Below, piece after piece: positions 24,001-31,492 of a stretch of 64,000 nt of DNA. The translations under genes and the position numbers were made by a program. A model generated the notes under the pieces. That model ran no database searches and was not told where the DNA came from. It worked only from the letters and a program-made list of their open reading frames with translations. Each line of letters starts with the position of its first letter. Positions within the stretch are counted from its first letter, which is position 1. Source of the DNA: Bacteroidales bacterium UBA1173 (GTDB lineage Bacteria > Bacteroidota > Bacteroidia > Bacteroidales > F082); NCBI GenBank assembly GCA_002311655.1, contig DBYZ01000003.1, positions 48,565 through 112,564 of the forward strand, given 5' to 3'.

Positions 24001-24981
24001 GCATTCATATTCTATGGTTTTCTTCACAAAAGCCTGATACTCTGCCATGTTTCGCGCCGTGATTCGGCTGATTGACAAGTCTGGCAGACTGTCGCCGTTC
24101 ATGTCGCAATAGGGATAGTCGGTGGCATAACGTTGGGAGGCGTAATCGCCTTCGATGGTGTAATGGTAAAACGGAACGATGCCAGAGTTGTTGTAATAGC
24201 CACCAAACAGAAGCACTGCCGCAGGCGGGATAGCCCAGTTGTTATAGGCATTGAGGATGTAGTTGCGGATACTGGTGGTTGTGTTGCCTCCACATTCCGA
24301 GAGACTCACCACCTTGGTCAGGATGCCTTGTTTTTGGCGGAAAGCTTTCAGAGTGTCAGCCAAAGCCAAGACTTCCGTGTTATCCGGAGCGATGATAAGA
24401 TACTCACAGCCTTCACCGTCTTTATCAAAATTCGACTTAAGCAAACTGTAATAGTCTGATTCCGGAAGCATCTCCTTATTGAGAACTATGCTGCGCAGTA
24501 TGTGTTTCCAATCAGGGTTGAGGTAGCGCGCTTCACCGAATTGACCGTTGCCGCCTTCAAAACGGATGTCGATATTTATGTCTTGAATGAGTTCCAAAGT
24601 TTTTTGTTTCGGATTGTACCGATAAGGCGTAACTTTAAGCAGAACCACATCGAGACCACGTATTGTCGTCGGTTTTATTTCGACAACATCCCTTTCCGAA
24701 ATGTCGGCGCCTTCAATCATCTTGGCAATGGGCGACAAATCGATGTTGCCAAGCGTTCTGCCACCATGCTCTTGCACCTCCAAACATACTGTCGCCCCTT
24801 TTGGCACAGCGATATAATGGCTTTCGGATGGCAAGTTGGGCACACCACCTCTGACACTGACTTTCGGCAGTGAATAATGTAAACTGAGACCCTTTTCAGT
24901 GCTGCTTTCCACTCGAAGACCCTGGGCGTTCATAACACCCGTCACAAGCAAAATGACTGCAAGCAATAAATATCGTTTCAT
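21079..24981 (-). CDS. C25 (gingipain-type) cysteine protease, T9SS cargo
   Basis: 1300 residues. Signal peptide (MKRYLLLAVILLVTGVMNAQ), then a propeptide-like domain to about 185. The C25 catalytic domain (about 190-560) has the dyad His444 (LYRGHSYPYGWW) and Cys476 (VISISCSTASF) and ends with GGAVGGIGAVPLTYSYFND. The middle holds Ig-like and MAM-like beta domains (around 700-1090) and a PKD-like segment. The T9SS tail (VFPNPTNGIINI ... GLYIVKI ... FSKKVSLR) closes it. C25 enzymes include gingipains and PorU. The long cargo-type tail and absence of PorU-like context favour a secreted protease. It is 18 nt downstream of the BNR-repeat gene, so likely one operon. Confidence 0.9.
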   Translation of the reverse strand: MKRYLLLAVILLVTGVMNAQGLRVESSTEKGLSLHYSLPKVSVRGGVPNLPSESHYIAVPKGATVCLEVQEHGGRTLGNIDLSPIAKMIEGADISERDVVEIKPTTIRGLDVVLLKVTPYRYNPKQKTLELIQDINIDIRFEGGNGQFGEARYLNPDWKHILRSIVLNKEMLPESDYYSLLKSNFDKDGEGCEYLIIAPDNTEVLALADTLKAFRQKQGILTKVVSLSECGGNTTTSIRNYILNAYNNWAIPPAAVLLFGGYYNNSGIVPFYHYTIEGDYASQRYATDYPYCDMNGDSLPDLSISRITARNMAEYQAFVKKTIEYECNPPIEAAYYNQPIISSGHDENRWFIISSQSINGFYRNMLGKNPTNLYMLHATSVDPPDSIWSTGYNIPVLLDYFGPNGQGYLPESISEMHEWLTKSDTVPLHSALNEGAFLTLYRGHSYPYGWWYPSFTTGSLSCLVGEPMTFVISISCSTASFTSSTRGLIDAFCIKPNGGAVGGIGAVPLTYSYFNDILEWGIYDCIWPNFQPNVGSDTPPEFIRPSFVLADAKFYFDYHYFLPDWWVNKENSTRHIFCYTGETYLNLFTDVPQPLQITHGQYLTSNADEFTVTAEEGAIICLSKDGEIIGVQQSHGQACTFALPDLAEGERVIVTATKQNHFRYERAVPVISDHGAYVVVDNDGWLTGNNQNILHNGENVNIGIKLHNYGNNVAGNVTLSLSCASPFVEITQATCQTQNVAPAQTVTINNAFRIKIADDIPDMTEVLFTVIVNDGNGAKECVIAQNIVAPALEIKPEITYENSNHQAVLQLEGTGNTDMHVQIANNGHFDSNPVNVYLEIMAPFITVDSPSRIINTIEKESVQDVVFRISNHNIVSDEGWLMTRITVDDGVSPTIIDTLLPYGGFNETFDPDHFNAQNWQFYGTAPWVLSDDEAHSDGYCMKSGEIGNSQSSVISITRETQATEISFFKKVSSEYNYDKLQFSIDNMDMGEWSGSRPWGEERFALTAGSHTFKWTYAKDNSVSLTYDCAWIDDVNIAPKQITIAYSGGSLMVCRNESVFIDNSYAYNYQNLEWTTSGDGYFDDPHALHPEYFPGLNDVNDGGTTLQLNVDAIVSPLQLIFTDEITLGDAITGDDYINPVTTVSSHYSVDSQSGIDYLWMLEPEEVGHVFAHGNEADVVWSFAPGITEATLTVTADAGCSQSLTKTIELGSLDIEEQVASPFRVFPNPTNGIINICCDETIRDAALVEVFNMLGEIIITKNVRHLPDGESFSIDLSQQVAGLYIVKISTPKGSFSKKVSLR

Positions 24982-24999
24982 AGGCAGAAAGTTTTATTA

Positions 25000-27021
25000 T
25001 TAGTGCTGAATTGTTAATTTTCGAATACAAGAGGCATTGTCTCCCACAATTTTCACGAAATAGATTCCGGTCAGGAAATCACTGGTTGATATCTCGTATC
25101 TGTCGCCTTGCATCCTGCAATTGTAACAGAGCTTTCCTTGAATATCATAGACGGTCAGTTCGGCATTGCGTAATGGCTCGCTGACAGTTATGGTAACGAA
25201 CGTTGAAGCAGGGTTTGGCGCAACTGTCAGCGTGACTTCATCAGATTCGCCAACAAAGTCTGGCATTGTGGGCAGTTCGGCAAACCAGATGCCACCAGCC
25301 ATTGGCGAAGCGTAAATACGCTCTCCGTCGATGTAGATGTCGAGTATTGGTCCAACGACTGGAATATTGTCCATCTGCAGCCATTTGTTGCAATGGTCGT
25401 ATTTCAGGTAAATGGAGCCGTCTTCGCAACCCACGGCAACGATGGTGTCGGTGGTGGTGATGCGCCTGATGGTGGCATCGCCAGGCAGCGCGTCGACAGC
25501 GTACCAAGTCGATCCCATGTCGCCAGTGAAGTGAAGGCCGTGCTCGCGAGTGCCTAAATACAAACCGTTGTCATGGTAGCGCAATGTTGTGTAGTTGACT
25601 CCCTCAAACGGGGAGTTGAGGACTTGCCAATTGCTGCCTTGTTCACGGCTGTGGCGCAACACGCCGTCGTAGGAGACATGAAACATAGTGGCTCCGTCCC
25701 ATGCAAGGTCAACGACATCGATTTCATAAGGAAGACAAGTCGGCACATACCAATGCTGGCCCAGACCGAAGGAGACATACATCCTGTCTTTGCTTCCCAC
25801 AATGATTTGCGAACCGCAGCGCACGAGGCTTTGAAGCCATTGTGCCTCTGGCAATCCTGAACCTGCAGCAGTGAACGATGTGCCTCTGTTGGTGGAGAGG
25901 AAGCTGCCAAGCATGTCGGTGCCGATAAACACATTGTTGTTTTCAACCATCATGCCGCGGATTTCCACCGTCCCGATGCCAGTGCTCTGTGTCCAAGTGA
26001 TGCCATCGTCGGTGTAAAACATATCGGAGCCGTGGGTAGCTGCCAGCATACGTCCGTTGCTGATACCCATGTTGCCCACAGATGCGAGAAACGTAGGTGT
26101 GTTGGTACGAATCCATCCTGTGCCGTCGCTGTTGCCACGGAAGATGCGACCTTGTGTGTCGCCCACGAAGAGATACCCGTCGCGAGCTTCCATGCACCAT
26201 AGGTTCTTCGACGAAAGGTTGGAGTTGAAATCATGCCAGGTTGTGCCGTTGTCGTATGAGGCAAAGACTCCTTCGCCGATGCAGGCGGCATAAAGGGTGT
26301 CGCCTAAATGGGCATAGCCTTTCGCTTGCTTGTTGAGACCGCTGCTCGTCCACGTGGTGCCGTTGTCGCTTGAAACCATCACTCCTTGACCGAGCACAGT
26401 GGCGAAAACTTTTCCATTGTGGCAGTAGATGCCGAGGACATCGCTGTTCAGACCATTATTGCACGACTCCCATGAGGCTCCATCATCGAAAGAACGGTAG
26501 ATGCCGCGCTTATATGTGGCAATGAACATGGCATCTTCGTTGGCGGCCATGAAATATGGATAACGCACGTCGCTGGGGAAAAGACCTGTGACGTATTCGC
26601 CCTGAGTGCCTTCAGTGGATTGGAAAACACCTTGTACATAAGTTGAGGCGAGTAGCGAGCCGTTGTGTACCAATATGTGCTTGATGTAATGGTTGTGCAA
26701 ATAAGGGTCCGGTGTCCAGTGAACGCCGCCGTCAGTGCTGCGGAAAATGTTCTCGTCGGTGGAGAGAAAGACTGTGTCATTATACGCGGCAAGGCATTTT
26801 GTGTCGCATGAAGTGAGTCCGTTGTTGCGGAACTCCCAGTTTAAGCCTCGGTCACTGCTCACCATGACGCCGCCTCCTGTGGCGGCATAATACAGACTGT
26901 CGGTGCAGAGAATACTCCTGACGTAGCGACCCTGAGGACCGTCCATCGACTGCCATTGTGCTTGTGCATTATGAGCAAGCAATGTGAAAACAAAGAGAAA
27001 TAATAAAGCAGTGTTTTTCAT
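25000..27021 (-). CDS. BNR/Asp-box beta-propeller protein, T9SS cargo
   Basis: 673 residues. Signal peptide (LLFLFVFTLLAHNAQA), then many repeats of about 45 residues carrying the Asp-box S-x-D-x-G-x-x-W (SSDRGLNW, STDGGVHW, SFDDGASW, SSDNGTTW, SYDNGTTW), as in sortilin, sialidase-fold and YCF48-type propellers. No sialidase arginine triad is evident, so binding is more likely than catalysis. The tail VAPNPASTFVTITV ... GIYFVKIVG ... IRKLTIQH is a T9SS type A sorting signal. It is the first gene of a two-gene unit with the C25 protease; the promoter is at 27054-27061. Confidence 0.88.
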   Translation of the reverse strand: MKNTALLFLFVFTLLAHNAQAQWQSMDGPQGRYVRSILCTDSLYYAATGGGVMVSSDRGLNWEFRNNGLTSCDTKCLAAYNDTVFLSTDENIFRSTDGGVHWTPDPYLHNHYIKHILVHNGSLLASTYVQGVFQSTEGTQGEYVTGLFPSDVRYPYFMAANEDAMFIATYKRGIYRSFDDGASWESCNNGLNSDVLGIYCHNGKVFATVLGQGVMVSSDNGTTWTSSGLNKQAKGYAHLGDTLYAACIGEGVFASYDNGTTWHDFNSNLSSKNLWCMEARDGYLFVGDTQGRIFRGNSDGTGWIRTNTPTFLASVGNMGISNGRMLAATHGSDMFYTDDGITWTQSTGIGTVEIRGMMVENNNVFIGTDMLGSFLSTNRGTSFTAAGSGLPEAQWLQSLVRCGSQIIVGSKDRMYVSFGLGQHWYVPTCLPYEIDVVDLAWDGATMFHVSYDGVLRHSREQGSNWQVLNSPFEGVNYTTLRYHDNGLYLGTREHGLHFTGDMGSTWYAVDALPGDATIRRITTTDTIVAVGCEDGSIYLKYDHCNKWLQMDNIPVVGPILDIYIDGERIYASPMAGGIWFAELPTMPDFVGESDEVTLTVAPNPASTFVTITVSEPLRNAELTVYDIQGKLCYNCRMQGDRYEISTSDFLTGIYFVKIVGDNASCIRKLTIQH

Positions 27022-27053
27022 ATTTCTGTCACCATCTTCATAGAATTAGATTG

Positions 27054-27061
27054 CAAAGTTA
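27054..27061 (-). promoter_or_regulatory. -7 promoter element of the BNR-protease operon
   Basis: TAACTTTG on the minus strand matches TAnnTTTG, with a TTTG about 22 nt upstream that could serve as the -33 element. Confidence 0.7.
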
Positions 27062-27109
27062 AACAATAATTTGTATACTATGACAAATAACATTCGATTT
27101 TTGAACACA

Positions 27110-27143
27110 AAAAAGGCTGTTAGGTTAACCTAACAGCCTTTTT
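27110..27143 (-). terminator. Perfect 34-bp palindromic terminator
   Basis: Bases 27110-27143 are a perfect palindrome (half-site AAAAAGGCTGTTAGGTT). The A/T ends give a U-run in either direction. It ends the DUF2795 transcript before the promoter of the BNR gene. Confidence 0.92.
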
Positions 27144-27172
27144 AATCTTTTGATAATCAGTTGGTTAACTGA

Positions 27173-27394
27173 TTAGTATTCGTCTTCGTGGAAGAAGAAA
27201 TCATCCTTTGTAGGATAATCTGGCCAAAGGTCCTCGATGCGTTCGTAGACATCACCCTCGTCCTCAATCTCCTGAAGATTCTCTATAACTTCCTGTGGAG
27301 CGCCTGTTCTCATTGCCCACTCAAGAAGCTCGTCTCTCGTTGCCGGCCATGGAGCATCCTCCATTTTCGATGCTAATTCTAGTGTCCAATACAT
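27173..27394 (-). CDS. DUF2795 domain protein
   Basis: 73 residues, cytoplasmic, acidic. The sequence MYWTLELASKMEDAPWPATR and the ending WPDYPTKDDFFFHEDEY match the small DUF2795 family of Bacteroidota almost along its whole length. No function is known. It is a single-gene unit between a TATTTTTG promoter (27420-27427) and the palindromic terminator at 27110-27143. Strong conservation with an isolated transcription unit suggests a housekeeping role. Confidence 0.9.
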   Translation of the reverse strand: MYWTLELASKMEDAPWPATRDELLEWAMRTGAPQEVIENLQEIEDEGDVYERIEDLWPDYPTKDDFFFHEDEY

Positions 27395-27419
27395 ATTCTT
27401 ATCTTTTTATTTTGGGGTG

Positions 27420-27427
27420 CAAAAATA
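27420..27427 (-). promoter_or_regulatory. -7 promoter element of the DUF2795 gene
   Basis: TATTTTTG on the minus strand matches TAnnTTTG, 26 nt before the start at 27394. Confidence 0.75.
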
Positions 27428-27467
27428 CTACAATTTTTTATTTTGTCAAGAATTTTTTATAAAAAAA

Positions 27468-27554
27468 TAAGTCTTTAGTTTTTAGTCGTTAGTCTTTAGT
27501 TATAAATGCTCATAATCTAATTCTAAAGTCTAAAGACTAATGACTAAAGACTTA
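27468..27554. repeat. TTTAGTC/GACTAAA interspersed repeat, second copy
   Basis: Ends in a 12-bp perfect inverted repeat (TAAGTCTTTAGT at the left, ACTAAAGACTTA at the right). The interior has TTTAGTCGTTAGTC and GACTAATGACTAAAGAC, as in the copy at 9981-10076. The stop codon of the cobalamin adenosyltransferase gene lies in its right end. Confidence 0.8.
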
Positions 27555-28082
27555 TTTCGGCTGCCACTTCGTATCGCCTTCCGAAAACACTCTCGACATC
27601 ACGAAAAACATGTCCGACAAACGATTTAAATATCTCATTATCACAGGGTTAACATCGTGTTGCCTACTCATCCTGACAACGGCTCTCTCCGCTCTTCTGC
27701 ACACCGTCCTGCACACATGACACTTCGATGCGAGCAGGTTTCCGCCCGGAATGATGAGGCTGTTCAACGGTTTCAATGTGGCGTTCATCTCGTCGATAAA
27801 CTTCTCTATGCCTTCCACGTCGCTTTCCTCCATCTGAGGCAGCTGTTTTCTTAACTCACTGGTCTCGTCGGTGGCAAGCAGACACTCCGCCACGAGCAAT
27901 CGCTCCTGAATACGCTTGAAAACATCGTTATATCTCTCTGTCGAGTCCATCAGCACCGCGATGAACGCACTCAGCTCGTCGAGGGTGCCGTAAGCCTCCA
28001 ACCGCACATCGTCCTTGCCTACTCTTGTGCCGTTGACCAACGATGTCGTGCCTTTGTCGCCTGTTTTCGTGTAAACTTTCAT
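27552..28082 (-). CDS. pduO: Cob(I)alamin adenosyltransferase, PduO type
   Basis: 176 residues. The N-terminal ATP site MKVYTKTGDKGTTSLVNGTRVGKDDVRLEAYGTLDELS is diagnostic of the PduO/MMAB family. The second motif GGNLLASKCHVCRTVCRRAER has the RxxCRRAER helix. It adds the adenosyl group to reduced cobalamin, making coenzyme B12 for mutases and other AdoCbl enzymes. It overlaps the upstream methyltransferase remnant by ATGA. A cobalamin riboswitch elsewhere in this window (62613-62757) also points to B12 use. Confidence 0.95.
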   Translation of the reverse strand: MKVYTKTGDKGTTSLVNGTRVGKDDVRLEAYGTLDELSAFIAVLMDSTERYNDVFKRIQERLLVAECLLATDETSELRKQLPQMEESDVEGIEKFIDEMNATLKPLNSLIIPGGNLLASKCHVCRTVCRRAERAVVRMSRQHDVNPVIMRYLNRLSDMFFVMSRVFSEGDTKWQPK

Positions 28083-28528
28083 ACCTTTAATATATAATGT
28101 TCTTTTTTAATCCTGTCCATCATAAAAACCATGCCGAAACGCCAACAGTCGATGCTCAATCGCACCTTCCCGTCATTTTTCAGCCTTTCCCAATCCGCCT
28201 CGTTCTGTTTGTTGCGATGAATGTCCTTCACAATCATCACAGTGTCGTCATCTTTGAAAATCAAAGGATTATCGTTAATGAAAGCCTTCAGATTTTTTTC
28301 CAACTCTTCATACAACAGATCGTCATTTCGACTGAAGCGGAGCGGAATGGAGAAATCACCGCCATTTGAATTGGTCTGAATTGTACGCCGGTGATTTCTC
28401 GACTTCGCTCGAAATGACGAGGTGAATGTTTTTTCAAGCACCTCCTCATAAAGGGAAAATACCATCGGCGAATGCAGATGATATTTCCCTTTAGCTTTAA
28501 GCCGATATTTTAAATAACTGATAATCAA
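28079..28528 (-). pseudogene. SAM methyltransferase gene with core replaced by a repeat
   Basis: The 149-codon frame keeps the N-terminus (YLKYRLKAKGKYHLHSPMVF) and C-terminus (VKDIHRNKQNEADWERLKND then VRLSIDCWRFGMVF) of a Bacteroidota class I methyltransferase of about 240 residues. The Rossmann core with the SAM-binding glycine loop is missing. In its place, 28321-28419 is a 99-bp dispersed repeat read in frame as TSSFRAKSRN...RFSRND. The frame stays open and overlaps pduO by 4 bp, so translation may be kept for coupling although catalysis should be lost. Pseudogene status is inferred from the missing core. Confidence 0.75.
28321..28419. repeat. Dispersed REP/MITE-like repeat, copy A
   Basis: 99 bp with terminal inverted repeats CGTCATTTCGA / TCGAAATGACG and an inner inverted pair GAGAAATCACCG / CGGTGATTTCTC. 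A diverged copy is at 56378-56490. No transposase frame is present, so it is a non-autonomous element. The length, 33 codons, preserves the host reading frame. Confidence 0.88.
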
Positions 28529-28535
28529 CTATTTA

Positions 28536-30161
28536 TTATCTCTTAACAAATTTCACGACAGCGACGTTCATTCTCACGAAATAAATGCCGGCGTTGAGGT
28601 CTGCCACGTTGATAGCATTCTCGCCTTCAACAACATTAACAGCCATCACCATGCGGCCTGTCATGTCGATAATCTGAACCTGAGCATCTTTTTCTGCAAC
28701 GATGTTGATGTTGTCGTTTGCCGGGTTAGGATAGAGGTCAAATTTCACAGCCTCGTTCTCTTCCACATCCAACATAACACTTGCGATTCTCACATAGTCA
28801 ATCTCCCATGAAGATGCATTCTCGTCGGTGCTTGTGTAGACAAATGCCACACAGAATGAATCGGCTCCACCTAAACTGAGAATGTTTTCTGTAATGTCAA
28901 CCAATCCTGATTCAACCCATTCGTAGTTGCCTGTTGAGTATGCGAAAAGACCTGTGATATCTGCCCATGCAGCCTCTTCAGGAGCCATTCCAATTTCATA
29001 ATTGACAGAAACCATAACTCTAAGTGGGTTGCCGTTGAATTTCATTGCTGTGCTGAACTCAAGATTGATGTTTTCAGCCATTTCGATATTCGGGCTGATA
29101 AGCCAGTCTTCGTTAGCATGTGCTGAACCATCGGCATAACCGTTCATGTAAGCGTAGGTGTTGTCGTTATGTGTAGCCCAGACCCACTCTTGCTCGCCTT
29201 CGACATTGTATGTTGTGAATGCGCCGAGATCTTCATTAAATCCTTCGAAGAACAAGTCATAAGTCATTGGCATTGTCGCACCACAAACAGGATATGTGCC
29301 GTCGGTCTTGTAGTCGATGTTAGCACCGCTGTTGGTGTATGGGAAAATAGCGAAATGATATGCCTCGCCGCCTGCCAGATAAACAAATGTCACGTGCTGG
29401 ACACCGTAATTCACGTTATAAGCCAAATCATTGTTCGGCACAGGCTCGCCGTCAACTGGAACCTCAATCGCGCCAGGAGAAGCCACGACAAGGTATTTCT
29501 GAGGAAGCTGCTCACCTGTTGCATCTGTCCAATGGAGAGTGATACCATCACCATTTACCGTAGCGTAGAATATTTCAGGATAGTTGCTTGGCTCAGGATA
29601 AATGATTGAACCGCCGCCTGCCTTGAAGATGTAAACCAAACCATTGACGTTTGATGACTCTTTGTAGCATCCGAACAATGTGCTTGTCACGTTGTAGCGC
29701 ATAATATTCTGCTCCACACCGCCAATTGATGTAGGGACAAAACCAATGCCATCTTCGCCAACTGCCATGTTCCACTTTCCTTTCTCATCGAGAGCTGACT
29801 GTGTCTTGAGGTAGTTGCCGCCGCCTGCTGCATACAGATAGCCACCTTTCACCTCGTCGAAGAATGTCCAGTTGCCGCCATCCTGACCTAAAGTGATCTC
29901 ATAAGGATCTGTCTGGTTGTTCGGATCTGTAGCGACATCTGTCACAATGGCGTCGTCGTTGACTGCAATCTCAACAGCATGACGGTTGTTTGATTTCTGA
30001 TATGACATCACAAAAGCCTGTCCGTCATTATCATAACCGACGAGAAGCACCTTGTCACCGGCGTTCAACTCCGACAACGATGTCACTTTTGTGTATGTGG
30101 TCTGAGCCATCATGCTCAATCCCATCAACACTAATGCAAAGAATAGTAAAGTTTTTTTCAT
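28536..30161 (-). CDS. T9SS cargo with choice-of-anchor J domain
   Basis: 541 residues. Signal peptide MKKTLLFFALVLMGLSMMAQ. Residues 20-190 are a beta-rich domain (KVTSLSELNAGDKVLLVGYD ... LVYIFKAGG) seen in secreted Bacteroidales proteins. An Ig-like domain follows, then a MAM-like choice-of-anchor J module (LFFEGFNEDLGAFTTYNVEG ... SSWEIDYVRIASV). The T9SS tail is DLYPNPANDNINIVAEKDAQ ... GIYFVRM ... VKFVKR. The function is probably surface binding; ligand unknown. It follows the NifU-like gene by 24 nt without its own visible promoter, so read-through from mrp is possible. Confidence 0.85.
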   Translation of the reverse strand: MKKTLLFFALVLMGLSMMAQTTYTKVTSLSELNAGDKVLLVGYDNDGQAFVMSYQKSNNRHAVEIAVNDDAIVTDVATDPNNQTDPYEITLGQDGGNWTFFDEVKGGYLYAAGGGNYLKTQSALDEKGKWNMAVGEDGIGFVPTSIGGVEQNIMRYNVTSTLFGCYKESSNVNGLVYIFKAGGGSIIYPEPSNYPEIFYATVNGDGITLHWTDATGEQLPQKYLVVASPGAIEVPVDGEPVPNNDLAYNVNYGVQHVTFVYLAGGEAYHFAIFPYTNSGANIDYKTDGTYPVCGATMPMTYDLFFEGFNEDLGAFTTYNVEGEQEWVWATHNDNTYAYMNGYADGSAHANEDWLISPNIEMAENINLEFSTAMKFNGNPLRVMVSVNYEIGMAPEEAAWADITGLFAYSTGNYEWVESGLVDITENILSLGGADSFCVAFVYTSTDENASSWEIDYVRIASVMLDVEENEAVKFDLYPNPANDNINIVAEKDAQVQIIDMTGRMVMAVNVVEGENAINVADLNAGIYFVRMNVAVVKFVKR

Positions 30162-30185
30162 GTTTTTGTTAATTTTAATTTGACA

Positions 30186-30422
30186 TTATATTTTTTCCAC
30201 TGATTTTACTTCAGGAATCACGCTCTTCATCGTCTTCTCGATTCCGTTTTTCAGCGTCTGCGAGCTGTGTGGGCAGTTGGCGCAATGTCCGGTGAGCTTC
30301 ACCCAGACCGTCATGTCGTCGTCCAAACGGATAAACTCCACGCCGCCGCCGTCAGCCTTCAGATAAGGCTCTATCTGCGTCAAAATATTCTTGACTTTTC
30401 TTTCAATTACTTCTTTTTCCAT
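30186..30422 (-). CDS. NifU-like iron-sulfur scaffold protein
   Basis: 78 residues from Met at 30422, one base after the mrp stop; a Met five codons earlier (30437) would overlap mrp. The NifU C-terminal domain is evident: KVKNILTQIEPYLKADGGGV and the cluster-binding GHCANCPHS (Cys47 and Cys50). It is expected to hold or hand over an Fe-S cluster. Tight coupling to mrp, an Fe-S carrier ATPase, supports joint action in cluster delivery. Confidence 0.93.
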   Translation of the reverse strand: MEKEVIERKVKNILTQIEPYLKADGGGVEFIRLDDDMTVWVKLTGHCANCPHSSQTLKNGIEKTMKSVIPEVKSVEKI

Positions 30423-30423
30423 C

Positions 30424-31446
30424 TTAAACCAATTCAATAACTTTACGTGCCACTTTCTCGAATGCCGCCGTCACCGGACCGAAGTTGCCGAAGGTGTATG
30501 GCGTGCCCTTGTCGCCTGCGCTTGCGATGTTCTCATCCATCGGGATAGCGCCGAGGAACGGGATTCCGAGCTCTTCAGCGAATTCCTTGCCGTGACCCTG
30601 ACCGAAGATGTAATATTTTTTGTCAGGCATATCCGTAGGCGTGAAATATGCCATATTCTCAACCAATCCGAGAATCGGGATGCTGACGCCTTTGTGTTTG
30701 AACATGTTAGCGGCACGACGTACATCGGCGAAAGCCACCTTCTGAGGTGTCGTCACGATGACAGAGCCCGAAACTTTGAAGTTCTGAGCCAGACAGAGCT
30801 GGATGTCACCTGTTCCCGGAGGCATGTCGACGACCAGAAAGTCGATCTCACCCCAGTCGGTCTCGGTCATGAGCTGAGTGAGGGCACTCGTCGCCATAGG
30901 TCCACGCCAGATGAGCGGAGTCTCAGGATTCACCATCATGCCGATACTCATGAGCTTGATGCCGTATTTCTGCAGCGGCACCATATATGTCTTGCCGTCT
31001 TTGTCGTAACACTGCGGCTGCTCGCCTTCCGTTCCGAACATTATCGGCACCGAAGGACCGTAGATATCAGCGTCGAGAATACCTACCTTGAAGCCCTGAA
31101 CCGCCAATGCCACCGCAAGATTCACGGCGACCGTCGACTTACCGACGCCACCTTTTCCGGAAGCCACAGCGATGATGTGCTTCACCTTCGAAAGCATAGT
31201 CACTGGCGCCGTCGGAATGATGTCAACGTCAATATCTCCAAAATTATCGTTCAAAATTTTCTTCGCATTCTCGATAACGAACTTGTTTTTTTCGTCATCA
31301 ACATCGTCAAGAACGAGTTTGAAACGAACTAAATTCTCTCCAACCTCAACGTCCTTAACCATCTCAGCATCAACGATGTTACTTCCTTTCGGGAAATAAA
31401 CAACGTCTTTCAAAATCTCCAAAACCTTCTGTTTTGCTGGTATCAT
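30424..31446 (-). CDS. mrp: Mrp/NBP35-family Fe-S carrier ATPase (ApbC)
   Basis: 340 residues. An N-terminal FeS-assembly (DUF59/MIP18-like) domain (residues 1-75) is followed by the ParA-like ATPase: deviant Walker A ASGKGGVGKST at 95-105, LDADIYGPSVP, LVVDMPPGTGD and SGSVIVTTPQKVAFADVRRA. This layout is that of bacterial Mrp/ApbC, which loads Fe-S clusters onto target proteins in the cytoplasm. The gene has a TATCTTTG promoter 31 nt upstream and is coupled to the NifU-like gene, one base downstream. Confidence 0.96.
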   Translation of the reverse strand: MIPAKQKVLEILKDVVYFPKGSNIVDAEMVKDVEVGENLVRFKLVLDDVDDEKNKFVIENAKKILNDNFGDIDVDIIPTAPVTMLSKVKHIIAVASGKGGVGKSTVAVNLAVALAVQGFKVGILDADIYGPSVPIMFGTEGEQPQCYDKDGKTYMVPLQKYGIKLMSIGMMVNPETPLIWRGPMATSALTQLMTETDWGEIDFLVVDMPPGTGDIQLCLAQNFKVSGSVIVTTPQKVAFADVRRAANMFKHKGVSIPILGLVENMAYFTPTDMPDKKYYIFGQGHGKEFAEELGIPFLGAIPMDENIASAGDKGTPYTFGNFGPVTAAFEKVARKVIELV

Positions 31447-31476
31447 CTCTTAAAATTTTTAAATTGAATAAGTCTA

Positions 31477-31484
31477 CAAAGATA
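31477..31484 (-). promoter_or_regulatory. -7 promoter element of mrp
   Basis: TATCTTTG on the minus strand matches TAnnTTTG, 31 nt before the mrp start. Confidence 0.75.
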
Positions 31485-31492
31485 CAACTTTT

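Noticed and set aside
25000..27021. BNR/Asp-box protein considered as a sialidase
   Set aside because: Asp-boxes are present, but no arginine triad or catalytic Tyr/Asp pattern is evident, and the repeats run through the whole protein as in YCF48/sortilin-type propellers.
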